A stretch of 39,312 nt of DNA from positions 1 to 39,312 of the forward strand of contig NZ_JAQBOC010000015.1 of NCBI RefSeq assembly GCF_028288225.1, given 5' to 3'. The notes under the pieces were generated by a model. It searched no databases, had not been told where the DNA came from, and worked only from the letters and a program-made list of their open reading frames with translations. Shown here piece by piece: positions 8,016-16,740 of this stretch. A program made the translations under genes and the position numbers. Numbering within the stretch: the stretch's first letter is position 1; each line of letters opens with the position of its first letter. The stretch is from Mucilaginibacter sp. GTDB lineage: Bacteria; Bacteroidota; Bacteroidia; Sphingobacteriales; Sphingobacteriaceae.

Positions 8016-8031
8016 ATTTCCAAAATGGAAG
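8016..8031. promoter_or_regulatory. Enhancer-type palindrome upstream of kup
   Basis: ATTTCCAAAATGGAAG, with arms TTCCA/TGGAA around a 3-base centre. It sits about 110 bp upstream of the sigma-54 element, a normal distance for an NtrC-type activator site. It shares its arms with the palindrome at 18749-18767. Confidence 0.5.
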
Positions 8032-8065
8032 GGATTGCAGGTATGTCTAATAATCTTTATTCCGT

Positions 8066-9400
8066 TTAATGCAATTGATATTCGTCAATTTTCCGATATA
8101 GAGTGGTTAAACCGATATTCATTAACCTGGCGGCTTCGGTTTTATTGCCCTTGGTAAAACTAAGCATTTTACTAATGTGATGTTTTTCTACCACCGCCAG
8201 ATCGAATGCTGAGGAGGAGGATTCATCTTCGTTGTAAAAGTCGAAAGGAAGCAAGTTAGCGGTCAGGGTGTTACTTTCACACATGATCACCGACCGCTCA
8301 ATAATGTTTTTAAGCTCCCTTACATTGCCTTTCCATTTGTGACTTTCCAGGCGCTTCATAAAATCAACGCTGATTTGATCGATCTGCTGATTGGTTTTAT
8401 TAGCAAATTCTGTTAGATAATGATGTGCCAATAACGCGATATCCTGTTTGCGTTCATTAAGCGATGGCAGAATAATTTGAAATACGGATAGCCTGTAAAA
8501 AAGGTCTTCCCGGAAATGTTCTTTCTCAATCTCTTCTTCCAGCTTACGGTTGGTTGCGGCAATGATACGTACGTTGATCTTATGGGTTTTGGTGTCGCCC
8601 ACTTTTATTAGTTCCCCGCTTTCTATTACACGCAATAGCTTTGATTGAAGATCAATATTCATCTCCCCAATTTCATCCAGAAATAGTGTCCCGCCATCCG
8701 CTTCTTCAAACAGGCCTCTTTTATCCTTGACGGCTCCGGTAAACGCACCTGCCTTATAGCCAAACAATTCACTTTCTAATAGCTCCTTCCCGAAAGCGCT
8801 ACAGTTTACAGCAACAAAGTTTTGTAATTTGCGGTTACTGTTATAATGTATCGCCTGCGCGAAAACTTCTTTTCCTGTGCCGGTTTCTCCCAGGAGCAAA
8901 ACGGTCGTGTCTCTCGTAGCAACTTTACGTGCCAATTCAATAACGTTTTGTATAGCTTTAGAATTACCAATAATTCCATCAAAACTATGCTGTTTAACCA
9001 TCTTATTCTCTAATTCATATATGCGCCATTGAAGGCTCGATTTCGCTAAGGCTTTATGAACAAGGGGCAGTATTTTATCATTGTCATCACCTTTGGTGAT
9101 GTAGTCAAAAGCGCCGTTTTTAATCGCGAGTACGCCGTCCTGTATGGTACCGAAGGCAGTGAGATTGATGATTTCGACAAACGGTTTTACTTCTTTGATT
9201 TGTTTGACAAGTTCTATACCGTTAATGTCTGGCAACTTGACATCGCTCACCACTACCTGCACATCCTCCTGTATCAAAATTTTAAGGCCCTCTCTTGCTG
9301 TGTGAGCCTGTAAGACCTTAAACCCTTCTAATTCAATTATTCTTGCCAATAAATTGCAGAGCTTTTTTTCGTCATCGATAATTAATATTGTTGGTTGCAT
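8066..9400 (-). CDS. NtrC-family sigma-54-dependent response regulator
   Basis: About 444 residues with three domains. The receiver domain spans 1-120 (phospho-acceptor D53 in VVVSDVKLPD). The AAA+ sigma-54 domain spans about 138-370, with Walker A GETGTGKE at 171-178, the sigma-54 contact loop GAFTGA at 218-223 and Walker B LFLDE at 239-243. A Fis-type HTH closes the protein (NKTEAARLMNIGLTTLYRKI). ATG 9400 is chosen over GTG 9406. It activates sigma-54 promoters when phosphorylated, and the kinase gene upstream at 9976 is the likely partner. In Proteobacteria the Kdp regulator is KdpE, an OmpR-type protein; here an NtrC type takes that position. The sigma-54 promoters at kdp and kup are its probable targets. 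Confidence 0.92.
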   Translation of the reverse strand: MQPTILIIDDEKKLCNLLARIIELEGFKVLQAHTAREGLKILIQEDVQVVVSDVKLPDINGIELVKQIKEVKPFVEIINLTAFGTIQDGVLAIKNGAFDYITKGDDNDKILPLVHKALAKSSLQWRIYELENKMVKQHSFDGIIGNSKAIQNVIELARKVATRDTTVLLLGETGTGKEVFAQAIHYNSNRKLQNFVAVNCSAFGKELLESELFGYKAGAFTGAVKDKRGLFEEADGGTLFLDEIGEMNIDLQSKLLRVIESGELIKVGDTKTHKINVRIIAATNRKLEEEIEKEHFREDLFYRLSVFQIILPSLNERKQDIALLAHHYLTEFANKTNQQIDQISVDFMKRLESHKWKGNVRELKNIIERSVIMCESNTLTANLLPFDFYNEDESSSSAFDLAVVEKHHISKMLSFTKGNKTEAARLMNIGLTTLYRKIDEYQLH

Positions 9401-9975
9401 ATTCACATCTATCTTTATTGTGTGCTTTTTATTGTGTGCTTTTTTAAAGCAATGTAACCCTCAACTTTAAGTATTAAAGTTGGGCTTTTTGTTGTCAAAA
9501 ATAATATTAACCAGTGAAAAACTTACTTCACAGGTAATATCTTTAAAGTTTAAATATAACCTATTAGTTGTACTAAGCGTAGCATTTTAATGGCAATGGA
9601 TAGAACTTGCTTATAGAGTTTTATCGTTTACCCATATTAATGATTCGTCAATTTAATTTTTATTAAGATTACCATTTTCATCTATGGCATAGGAAGAAGC
9701 TTCTGTATTTGTATCCATCTTTAATTCAGAGACAGGGTTATGCTTTGCTTTGGTTTTCGGGGGTGTTAAAGGTATGATGATTACACCATGTAATAACACG
9801 ATTTTTAAGATAATTAATAACATATCAGTAATTTTAAAGACAACTAAGGGGCTAAAATATTTTCATAAACAAATCGTGTTCAGCTTGGTTCGAATCTTGT
9901 TGATCGGTCAAAGCAACACTTCATTTCTTAAAAAAAATAGCTATTTATCTAAACGACAATAAATGACTTTTCAGG
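9401..9975. other. Spacer between kinase and regulator genes
   Basis: 575 bases. A tandem repeat, ATTGTGTGCTTTTT at 9417-9430 and again at 9431-9445, lies just upstream of the regulator start. A hairpin, CAACTTTAAGTATTAAAGTTG followed by GGCTTTTT, at about 9462-9490 resembles a plus-strand terminator, although no plus-strand gene ends nearby. Short plus-strand frames here look like chance. The length of the gap suggests that the regulator has its own promoter. Confidence 0.45.
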
Positions 9976-11733
9976 TTAGCTATTTCCTATCGGTAATTTA
10001 AAATAAAACCGGCTGCCAACCCCCACTTCGCTTTCTACGCCAATTTCTCCACCTTGGGCTATAATAAATTCCTTAGAGATTGCCAGTCCCAAACCTGACC
10101 CTGATTTGTTCTGTCCATCAGTGGGTACCTGAAAATACCGGTCAAATAACCTTTGCTGATACTGGACATCAATACCTTTACCTGAATCCCTAACCGAAAA
10201 CTCGACCATGTTTCCCCTGGGCGTAATTTGCACCATTATTTTAGATTTTGGCGCGCTGTACCGTAGCGCATTCGATAGAAAATTGATGACCACCCAGGCT
10301 GTTTTTTCCAGGTCCGCGTGAATGTCCGGAACGTTGGGGGCTATTGCCTGCTCAATAATAATCCCTTTTTGATCTGCCTCAAACTTAACCGCTTTAATGG
10401 CATATTCGATGATCTGCTCAGGTCGTGTCGATACAAAATTGAGTTGGATATTTCCGGTCTCCACTTGTGAAAGATCCAATAATTCATAGGTAATTTTCAA
10501 CAGTCGCTCCGCATCTTCACTAATATGCCGGGTTAACTGTTCCTGCTCTTCATTTAAACTACCCACCCGCTTATCGGCCAATAACTGGGCACTCATCTTA
10601 ATAGCTGAAATGGGGGTTTTCAGCTCATGTGATATCGTAGCGATAAAATTTGTTTTCGCCTCATCGCGTTCTTTAAACTCGGTGATATTGCGAAGAATAT
10701 AAACCATTCCGACTGACTTTTTAGCAACATTTAATGACGAGGCCAGATTTTGCGACAGGTTGGGTACGGCAATTTCACTGGCTTCTAACTGGAAGTGGGA
10801 GTCTTTTCCATCGATCACTATTTTAAATGGTTTTCTAGCTTTCCCTTCATCCACTATCGATTTAAAAAGGTCATTATTTTTCATAATATCGGAAACAGCT
10901 TTACCTTCCATTTTTTGTTCGCTCAGGCCAAGAATATTTTTAGCGGCGGTATTGATAAACAGGACCTCATTTTTTTCATTGATACCGATGATCGCATCAT
11001 GCATTTGCTCAATAATTGTTTCGATACGCGACTTTTCAGACATGATCTTTGATAAATTGCTGTTTTCCCATTCGTTAAGCCGGGAGGCCATGTCATTAAA
11101 CGCGTTGGCTACCTCAGCGAACTCATCATTCTTATTAAAATGGATGCGTTGGGTATAGTTCTTTTTGGCGATTTCCCTGATCCCGTCTAATAGTGAATTT
11201 AGCGGATTGGAAATAATGCTGGGGAAGTTGATGCTAAAACTAAATAACACCAAAAACGTGAAAGTTCCGGCCAGCCCCAGGAATATGCTTGCATTTCTGA
11301 CAGACTCATGCGCTTTATCATTTTTAAGCACGATTCCCTGCATGTTAATAATATCTATCATGCGTAGGTACTTTCGTGCCTCTCTTTCAGATTTTTTTAA
11401 TTGAGCAGGTGTAGCACTATTGTTTTGGAGTTCGGTAAAAGCTTTTCTTAAACTTCTAACCGCGCTCAACTCGCCAGCCTCGGTTATATTATGCTCTTCT
11501 TTTACCAGTTGTATATTAAAATAGTTGGCAGCTTTCGCATTAAGCGGGAGATCCTGCTGATCAAGCACTGTACGCATATCCCGGGTATAATTCAGCGTTT
11601 CATAGTTATCTTTCAAAATCACTTTTGCGCTGGTAGATATTTCGTTGATATAATACAAGGATATCAAACCAAAAAAAAGGACGACGATAAATAAAAAGCC
11701 GAATCCTAAACGAAGTTTATTTTTTACTTTCAT
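9976..11733 (-). CDS. Membrane histidine kinase (HAMP-PAS-HisKA-HATPase)
   Basis: 585 residues. Two membrane helices (about 10-30 and 149-172) bracket a periplasmic sensor of about 115 residues. They are followed by HAMP (about 172-225), PAS (about 235-350), HisKA with phospho-His H369 in ATISHELKTPISAI, and HATPase_c with the N-box INFLSNALRYS, DSGKGID and GSGLGLAISKE. Its ATG overlaps the stop of the KdpD-sensor gene (ATGA), so the two are translationally coupled. Together they seem to divide the work of a single KdpD: the cytoplasmic sensor is one protein and the kinase another. The NtrC-type regulator downstream is the likely phosphate acceptor. Confidence 0.9.
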   Translation of the reverse strand: MKVKNKLRLGFGFLFIVVLFFGLISLYYINEISTSAKVILKDNYETLNYTRDMRTVLDQQDLPLNAKAANYFNIQLVKEEHNITEAGELSAVRSLRKAFTELQNNSATPAQLKKSEREARKYLRMIDIINMQGIVLKNDKAHESVRNASIFLGLAGTFTFLVLFSFSINFPSIISNPLNSLLDGIREIAKKNYTQRIHFNKNDEFAEVANAFNDMASRLNEWENSNLSKIMSEKSRIETIIEQMHDAIIGINEKNEVLFINTAAKNILGLSEQKMEGKAVSDIMKNNDLFKSIVDEGKARKPFKIVIDGKDSHFQLEASEIAVPNLSQNLASSLNVAKKSVGMVYILRNITEFKERDEAKTNFIATISHELKTPISAIKMSAQLLADKRVGSLNEEQEQLTRHISEDAERLLKITYELLDLSQVETGNIQLNFVSTRPEQIIEYAIKAVKFEADQKGIIIEQAIAPNVPDIHADLEKTAWVVINFLSNALRYSAPKSKIMVQITPRGNMVEFSVRDSGKGIDVQYQQRLFDRYFQVPTDGQNKSGSGLGLAISKEFIIAQGGEIGVESEVGVGSRFYFKLPIGNS

Positions 11734-12860
11734 GATAGTATGACTAAATCAATTTCTGTGGCTGCAATATTTTTAAGCAGCCCGTTAAATACTGGTGTTC
11801 TTAATATGACCTGGAACAGGCTTAAATGGGGCTTGCCGATACAAATGGTTGTTATTTCCCGTTCCTGTGCTACCGCCATAATAGTTTGCGTTATTTTATC
11901 GCTCTTTACTTTCAGTACCTCAGCACCCAATTCTGTGGCCAGTTTAAAGTTATTGATCAGATATCGCTGCTTATCCAGTTTAATCCGATCAAGACTCTCA
12001 CTGCTGCTTTGTACATATAATACGATCCATGGGGAACGGTAATAAGAAGCCAGCCGGGCTGTTTTCCTGATGACTATTTTTGAGGTTTCGGCGTTCGAGG
12101 AAATACAGGCCAGAAATTTTTCAGGCCGCAATTTGATCTGCTTAGGTATCTCCACGTCAATTTTACGCTCCAAATGATGTGCGACTTCTTTTAACGCGAT
12201 CTCTCTTAACTGCAATATCTTTTCGCTGCGGAAAAAATTTTGCAAAGCTCTTTCTACTTTAGTTTTATCGTAGATCTTCCCTTCCTTTAACCGGTCTATC
12301 AATTCATCGGCCGTTAAGTCGATATTGACGATCTCATCTGCCATTTCCAGCACTTTATCAGGTATACGTTCCGTGATACCAACCCCGGTGATCTTTTCTA
12401 TTTCCTCGTTAAGGCTTTCCAGATGCTGAATGTTTACGGCTGATATCACATTGATACCCGCTTCCAGGATATCCAGCACATCCTGCCAGCGCTTGCTGTT
12501 TTTGCTGCCTTCAATATTAGTATGCGCTAATTCATCAACAATCACTACTTCAGGATGGCGGTTCAAAATGGTCTTCAGATCCATTTCTTCCAGTTCCTTA
12601 CCTTTATAAAAAACTTTACGGCGGGGAATCAAAGGCAGCCCATCTAAAAGCGAGTGTGTTTCGATGCGGTTATGTGTTTCAATATAGCCGATCTGTACAG
12701 CAATGCCATTTTTAAAAAGCGCATGTGCTTCCTGGAGCATACGGTAACTTTTACCCACGCCGGCACTCATCCCAATGTAGATCTTAAACTTACCGCGTCT
12801 GGAGCGCTTTATCATTTCCATAAAATGCTCAACCGATTGCTCTTTATTTTCTTCACTCAT
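11730..12860 (-). CDS. kdpD: KdpD sensor protein lacking the kinase core
   Basis: 376 residues that match only the N-terminal cytoplasmic part of KdpD. The KdpD domain has Walker A GMSAGVGKSYRM (about 30-41) and VVIVDELAHTN (about 105-115). A UspA-like domain follows (about 248-376, ACISSNAETSKIVIRKTARLA onward). Full KdpD of about 890 residues continues into four membrane helices, GAF, HisKA and HATPase; none is present here. The gene ends naturally and overlaps the start of a separate kinase gene by 4 bases. The clean overlap argues for a two-protein arrangement and not a truncation. In E. coli this region binds ATP, senses intracellular K+ and adjusts kinase/phosphatase balance. Confidence 0.88.
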   Translation of the reverse strand: MSEENKEQSVEHFMEMIKRSRRGKFKIYIGMSAGVGKSYRMLQEAHALFKNGIAVQIGYIETHNRIETHSLLDGLPLIPRRKVFYKGKELEEMDLKTILNRHPEVVIVDELAHTNIEGSKNSKRWQDVLDILEAGINVISAVNIQHLESLNEEIEKITGVGITERIPDKVLEMADEIVNIDLTADELIDRLKEGKIYDKTKVERALQNFFRSEKILQLREIALKEVAHHLERKIDVEIPKQIKLRPEKFLACISSNAETSKIVIRKTARLASYYRSPWIVLYVQSSSESLDRIKLDKQRYLINNFKLATELGAEVLKVKSDKITQTIMAVAQEREITTICIGKPHLSLFQVILRTPVFNGLLKNIAATEIDLVILS

Positions 12861-12895
12861 ATTGGTTCGGCTATGATAGCCTTTTATTTAGTTTT

Positions 12896-12922
12896 AAAAG
12901 GGAGTGTAAAACACCCCCTTTT
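12896..12922. terminator. Bidirectional hairpin between porin and kdpD
   Basis: The stem AAAAGGGAGTGT / ACACCCCCTTTT with an AAA loop has one mismatch in 12 pairs and a T-rich flank on both strands. It lies 84 bases past the porin stop, so it probably ends the kdpFABC-porin transcript and separates it from the sensor genes. Confidence 0.65.
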
Positions 12923-13006
12923 CGCATGAACGCCAACTAACTAATTAATCAACAAACAAATTAATTATAAAAACGCACACGCCGATCTTAAATATCAGTT
13001 CATTTA

Positions 13007-14032
13007 CTAAAAAGCATAAACCGCGGCTAAAACAAATTGTGCAGCAGTGCTGCTTAAAGTTCCGTCATTTTTCGTAAAGCCAAGCAGTTTATCGTTATTA
13101 TTATCCAACCTCAGCTCAGGCATCAGCGTTAGCGGGCCAGCTTTGATATTGGAGGTTAAGGTAAACGCGGCAACCTTAGGGCCGCTGTTTTTTACTTTAA
13201 AATACTCGCCCCTTAAGCCAAAAGCCACCGCTTTTGATACCGCTAACTGTGGATATAAGGCCACACCCGAATAGCCACCTTTACCGGCACCATTTGAGGC
13301 GGAATAATCCGCAGCATTTAAACCTAACTTAAACACCCCGGTAATTTGATAAGCTGTGGTCAGGTCCAATACCGTACCTGAGGTCGGGGTGCTGTTATTG
13401 GCGGTCAGTATATTTAAATAAGCCGTCCAGCCTTTAACCGGGCTTATTGTTAACTGCGCGCCAAATGCATCTATGTTGTGTGTGGACTGGTAAACGTTCC
13501 ATTGATCATTAAATACGCCAGCCATCAGGCTAACTTTCTCAGAAAAAACATAGGTGGCTTTTACACCGGCATTCTGGAACGGGCCGTAAGTGAACAGATA
13601 CGAAGTAGAATAGTTAAAGTTAGCTGCGGGGCTAATCACTTCATAACCAATAAACGTTGCCATGTAACCACCGGCCAAGCTAAATTTATCCGTTACATTG
13701 TAAGAAACATATAGGTTTTGTATATGGTAATTAGCTCCGGCGGCAGGCAAGGACTGGTCGCTGCGTGGGCCGAAGGAAACCTCACCCACAAACGAAGCCT
13801 TGCCAACGGTTTTCTTTAGTGCCAGGTCAACCATGCCAATGGAAAACGAATTTTGGTCGCTTGCAAAGCTCGTGGGTATATTACGGTGCCCCGAAAAATC
13901 ATATTTATAGTAAGCATCCACCGAACCGGAGATCACTAAGGGTGCATCACCGGTTGTCTTAATCGTATCCTGTGCCTTTACCGCAACGGCAGCAACGGCA
14001 AGCATATAGGTCATTATTATCAATTTTTTCAT
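13007..14032 (-). CDS. Outer-membrane beta-barrel porin of the Kdp locus
   Basis: 341 residues from ATG 14032; an upstream in-frame ATG at 14056 would add MNTNIYIY before the signal peptide, which makes it less likely. The signal peptide is MKKLIIMTYMLAVAAVAVKA, with cleavage before QDTIK. The rest alternates polar and hydrophobic residues (VSGSVDAYYKYDF, FSLAGGYMATFIGYEV) and ends VLAAVYAF with a terminal aromatic, as outer-membrane barrels do. It resembles the putative porin-2 (OmpL-like, BBP2) family. Placed between kdpC and the kdp sensor, it may let K+ or other small ions cross the outer membrane. That job is inferred from position only. Confidence 0.8.
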   Translation of the reverse strand: MKKLIIMTYMLAVAAVAVKAQDTIKTTGDAPLVISGSVDAYYKYDFSGHRNIPTSFASDQNSFSIGMVDLALKKTVGKASFVGEVSFGPRSDQSLPAAGANYHIQNLYVSYNVTDKFSLAGGYMATFIGYEVISPAANFNYSTSYLFTYGPFQNAGVKATYVFSEKVSLMAGVFNDQWNVYQSTHNIDAFGAQLTISPVKGWTAYLNILTANNSTPTSGTVLDLTTAYQITGVFKLGLNAADYSASNGAGKGGYSGVALYPQLAVSKAVAFGLRGEYFKVKNSGPKVAAFTLTSNIKAGPLTLMPELRLDNNNDKLLGFTKNDGTLSSTAAQFVLAAVYAF

Positions 14033-14058
14033 ATATATATAAATATTAGTGTTCATTA

Positions 14059-14093
14059 GGTACCATCAACTTTATTAAGGGTTGATGGTTACC
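14059..14093. promoter_or_regulatory. Intercistronic hairpin between kdpC and porin
   Basis: CCATCAAC (14063-14070) pairs with GTTGATGG (14081-14088) across a 10-base loop, with partial extension into GGTA/TTACC. There is no T-run on the minus strand, so it is more likely an mRNA-processing or stability element than a terminator. Confidence 0.45.
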
Positions 14094-14131
14094 TTTCTTT
14101 TAAACAAGCGATGACGCCAGCTCGTTAATCG

Positions 14132-14695
14132 CTATTTTAGTTGGTCAAGCGCTACATTTAATTTAAGTACGTTGACCTTAGGCGGGCCGAATAAACCCAA
14201 AAGCGGGCCTTCTGTTTGATGGTTGACCAAATCGGCAACCTTTTTCTCATCCAGCTTACGATATTGTGCCACCCGTTTTACTTGTATTTGGGCTGCTTCG
14301 GGTGAGATATCGGGGTCAAGACCACTGCCGGATGCGGTTACCATTTCTGCCGGGATATCGCTCCGTTTTAAATAAGAATGATATTTTAGTAAAGTATCAA
14401 TTCTGCTTTTAACATCTTTCAGATAATCCGGGTTACTTGGCCCTTTGTTTGAGCCGGCCGAACCTGCCGCGTTATAGCCAACCGCTGACGGCCTACCCCA
14501 AAAATATTGAGGCTTGGTAAAACTTTGGCCTACGTTAGCGTAGCCAATTACTTTACCGTTAACGGTAATCGTTTCCCCGTCGCCTGCACCTTTTGACAGT
14601 TTACCGGCGAAGGTAATGAAGACAGGATAAATAACACACAATAACAGGGTAAGTACCACAGTAAGCCTTATGGCTTGTATAATGTAAGTTTTCAT
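14132..14695 (-). CDS. kdpC: Kdp ATPase subunit C
   Basis: 187 residues with one N-terminal membrane helix (IRLTVVLTLLLCVIYPVFIT) and a periplasmic domain. Family motifs are visible: GQSFTKPQYFWGRPSA (about 56-71), the S-G-S-x-L-D-P-D-I-S-P stretch ASGSGLDPDISPEAA (about 121-135) and LFGPPKVNVLKLNVALD near the end. KdpC associates with KdpA and KdpB in the high-affinity K+-importing P-type ATPase. It lies 4 bases after kdpB. The length is typical. Confidence 0.96.
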   Translation of the reverse strand: MKTYIIQAIRLTVVLTLLLCVIYPVFITFAGKLSKGAGDGETITVNGKVIGYANVGQSFTKPQYFWGRPSAVGYNAAGSAGSNKGPSNPDYLKDVKSRIDTLLKYHSYLKRSDIPAEMVTASGSGLDPDISPEAAQIQVKRVAQYRKLDEKKVADLVNHQTEGPLLGLFGPPKVNVLKLNVALDQLK

Positions 14696-14699
14696 GATT

Positions 14700-16733
14700 T
14701 TATATTATAAATGAAACAACCAGGTCTATTAATTTGATGCCGATAAATGGTGCGATGATCCCGCCCACGCCATAGATCAATAAGTTACGCCTAAGCAGCG
14801 CACTGGCACCAATCGGCTTATATTCCACCCCTTTTAATGCTAAAGGTATCAGCATAGGAATAATGATCGCGTTAAAGATCACTGCAGATAGTATAGCACT
14901 CTCCGGACTGTGCAGGCCCATGATATTGATGCTCGCCAATGCCGGGATAGACGCCATAAATAAGGCCGGAACAATCGCAAAGTATTTGGCAACATCGTTG
15001 GCGATGGAGAAGGTTGTCAATGTGCCTCTTGTAATCAGCAATTGCTTACCTATTTCCACAATCTCGATCAGCTTTGTGGGGTCATTATCCAAGTCAACCA
15101 TATTGCCGGCTTCCTTAGCTGCCTGCGTGCCGCTATTCATAGCCACCCCCACATCTGCCTGGGCCAGTGCCGGTGCATCGTTAGTGCCATCGCCCATCAT
15201 TGCTACTAGTTTACCGCTTGACTGCTCTTCCCTGATGTACCTCATTTTATCTTCGGGCCTGGCTTCAGCTATAAAATCATCTACACCTGCCTTTTCAGCA
15301 ATAAACTTAGCGGTAAGCGGATTATCGCCGGTTACCATGACGGTTTTGATACCCATTTTCCGCAAACGCTCAAAGCGTTCGGCAATACCCGGCTTAATGA
15401 TATCCTGTAATTCAATTACACCCAGTATTTCATTGTTTTGTGAAACAACCAGGGGCGTACCGCCATTAGATGCAATTGTCTTTACCCGATCTTCCACATC
15501 TGCCGGAACTTTTTTATTGGCATGATGAGCCATATTACGGATGGAATCAAAGGCACCCTTACGGATCGATTTTCCATCCAGTGTATCAATACCGCTTGAC
15601 CGTGTTTCTGCAGAAAACTTAATAAATATTGACCCCTCTGGTGCCTGAACGGAAAGCCCGGATTTGCCCTGGTGTGCCAGCTCGACAATTGATTTACCCT
15701 CAGGGGTTTCATCAGCGAGTGACGACAGCATGGCTGATTTAATCAAGTCATCAGGACCTACACCGATTGCAGGCCAGAAATGGGTCGCCTTACGGTTGCC
15801 GATAGTTATCGTCCCTGTTTTATCCAGTAACAAAACATCTATATCGCCGGCGGTTTCAACTGCTTTACCTGATTTGGTGATGACATTGGCACGTAAGGCG
15901 CGGTCCATGCCCGCAATACCGATCGCGGATAAAAGACCACCGATAGTTGTAGGGATGAGGCAAACAAATAAGGAAATTAATGCCGAAATGGTAATTGGCG
16001 TGTTGGCATAATCTGCAAATGGCTTTAAAGTAACGCATACAATGATAAATATCAGCGTAAAGCTGGCCAAAAGGATGGTTAAAGCAATTTCATTGGGTGT
16101 TTTTTGCCTTGATGCGCCTTCCACCAGGGCTATCATCTTGTCCAGAAAGCTTTCACCGGGTTGGGTAGTAACCTGCACTTTGATCTGGTCAGATAATACC
16201 TTGGTTCCGCCGGTAACCGATGATTTATCACCACCGGCTTCTCTGATCACCGGGGCAGACTCGCCGGTAATGGCCGATTCATCGATCGTAGCCAGGCCCT
16301 CAATGATCTCACCATCTGTTGGGATGATATCACCCGATTCGCAGGTGAAGATATCACCTTTTACCAGTTGGTTGGAGGAACGGGTAACGATGGTACCGTT
16401 TGCCAATACTACTTTTGCCGGGGTATCTTCCCTGGTTTTACGCAGGCTGTCTGCCTGCGCCTTCCCGCGGGCTTCCGCTATCGCTTCGGCGAAATTGGCA
16501 AAAAGCACTGTCAGCAACAAGATAAAGAATATGGCAAAGTTATAACCAAAGGAACCCTGGTCATGGTGACTAAAGCTGTATACGGTTACATAAAGCATAA
16601 TCGCAGTTCCGATCTCTACGGTGAACATCACCGGGTTGCGGAGCATTATCTTAGGGTTTAGTTTAACAAACGACTGCAGAAGTGCGGTTTGCACCAGCGC
16701 CGGTTCAAATAATTTATTAGATTGATTTTTCAT
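14700..16733 (-). CDS. kdpB: Kdp ATPase catalytic subunit B
   Basis: 677 residues, a complete P-type ATPase. The phosphorylated Asp is D304 in DKTGT, the actuator motif is ITGESA (155-160), and the hinge is [10 protein letters not shown] followed by [16 protein letters not shown]. Six to seven membrane helices are present, with the ion-path segment [10 protein letters not shown] (about 259-268). ATP hydrolysis here drives K+ through KdpA. It lies 7 bases after kdpA and 4 bases before kdpC, so it is one operon. Nothing is missing. Confidence 0.98.
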   Translation of the reverse strand: MKNQSNKLFEPALVQTALLQSFVKLNPKIMLRNPVMFTVEIGTAIMLYVTVYSFSHHDQGSFGYNFAIFFILLLTVLFANFAEAIAEARGKAQADSLRKTREDTPAKVVLANGTIVTRSSNQLVKGDIFTCESGDIIPTDGEIIEGLATIDESAITGESAPVIREAGGDKSSVTGGTKVLSDQIKVQVTTQPGESFLDKMIALVEGASRQKTPNEIALTILLASFTLIFIIVCVTLKPFADYANTPITISALISLFVCLIPTTIGGLLSAIGIAGMDRALRANVITKSGKAVETAGDIDVLLLDKTGTITIGNRKATHFWPAIGVGPDDLIKSAMLSSLADETPEGKSIVELAHQGKSGLSVQAPEGSIFIKFSAETRSSGIDTLDGKSIRKGAFDSIRNMAHHANKKVPADVEDRVKTIASNGGTPLVVSQNNEILGVIELQDIIKPGIAERFERLRKMGIKTVMVTGDNPLTAKFIAEKAGVDDFIAEARPEDKMRYIREEQSSGKLVAMMGDGTNDAPALAQADVGVAMNSGTQAAKEAGNMVDLDNDPTKLIEIVEIGKQLLITRGTLTTFSIANDVAKYFAIVPALFMASIPALASINIMGLHSPESAILSAVIFNAIIIPMLIPLALKGVEYKPIGASALLRRNLLIYGVGGIIAPFIGIKLIDLVVSFII

Positions 16734-16740
16734 GTATCAA

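Noticed and set aside
8066..9400. Calling the regulator KdpE
   Set aside because: KdpE is OmpR-type with a winged helix; this protein has a sigma-54 AAA+ domain and Fis-type HTH.
9750..9962. Open frame of 70 codons on the plus strand between regulator and kinase genes
   Set aside because: Low-complexity, AT-driven, no domain and no matching terminator or promoter context; likely chance.
14863..15525. Long open frame of 220 codons antisense to kdpB
   Set aside because: kdpB is unmistakable on the other strand; the frame is a shadow of its codon use.
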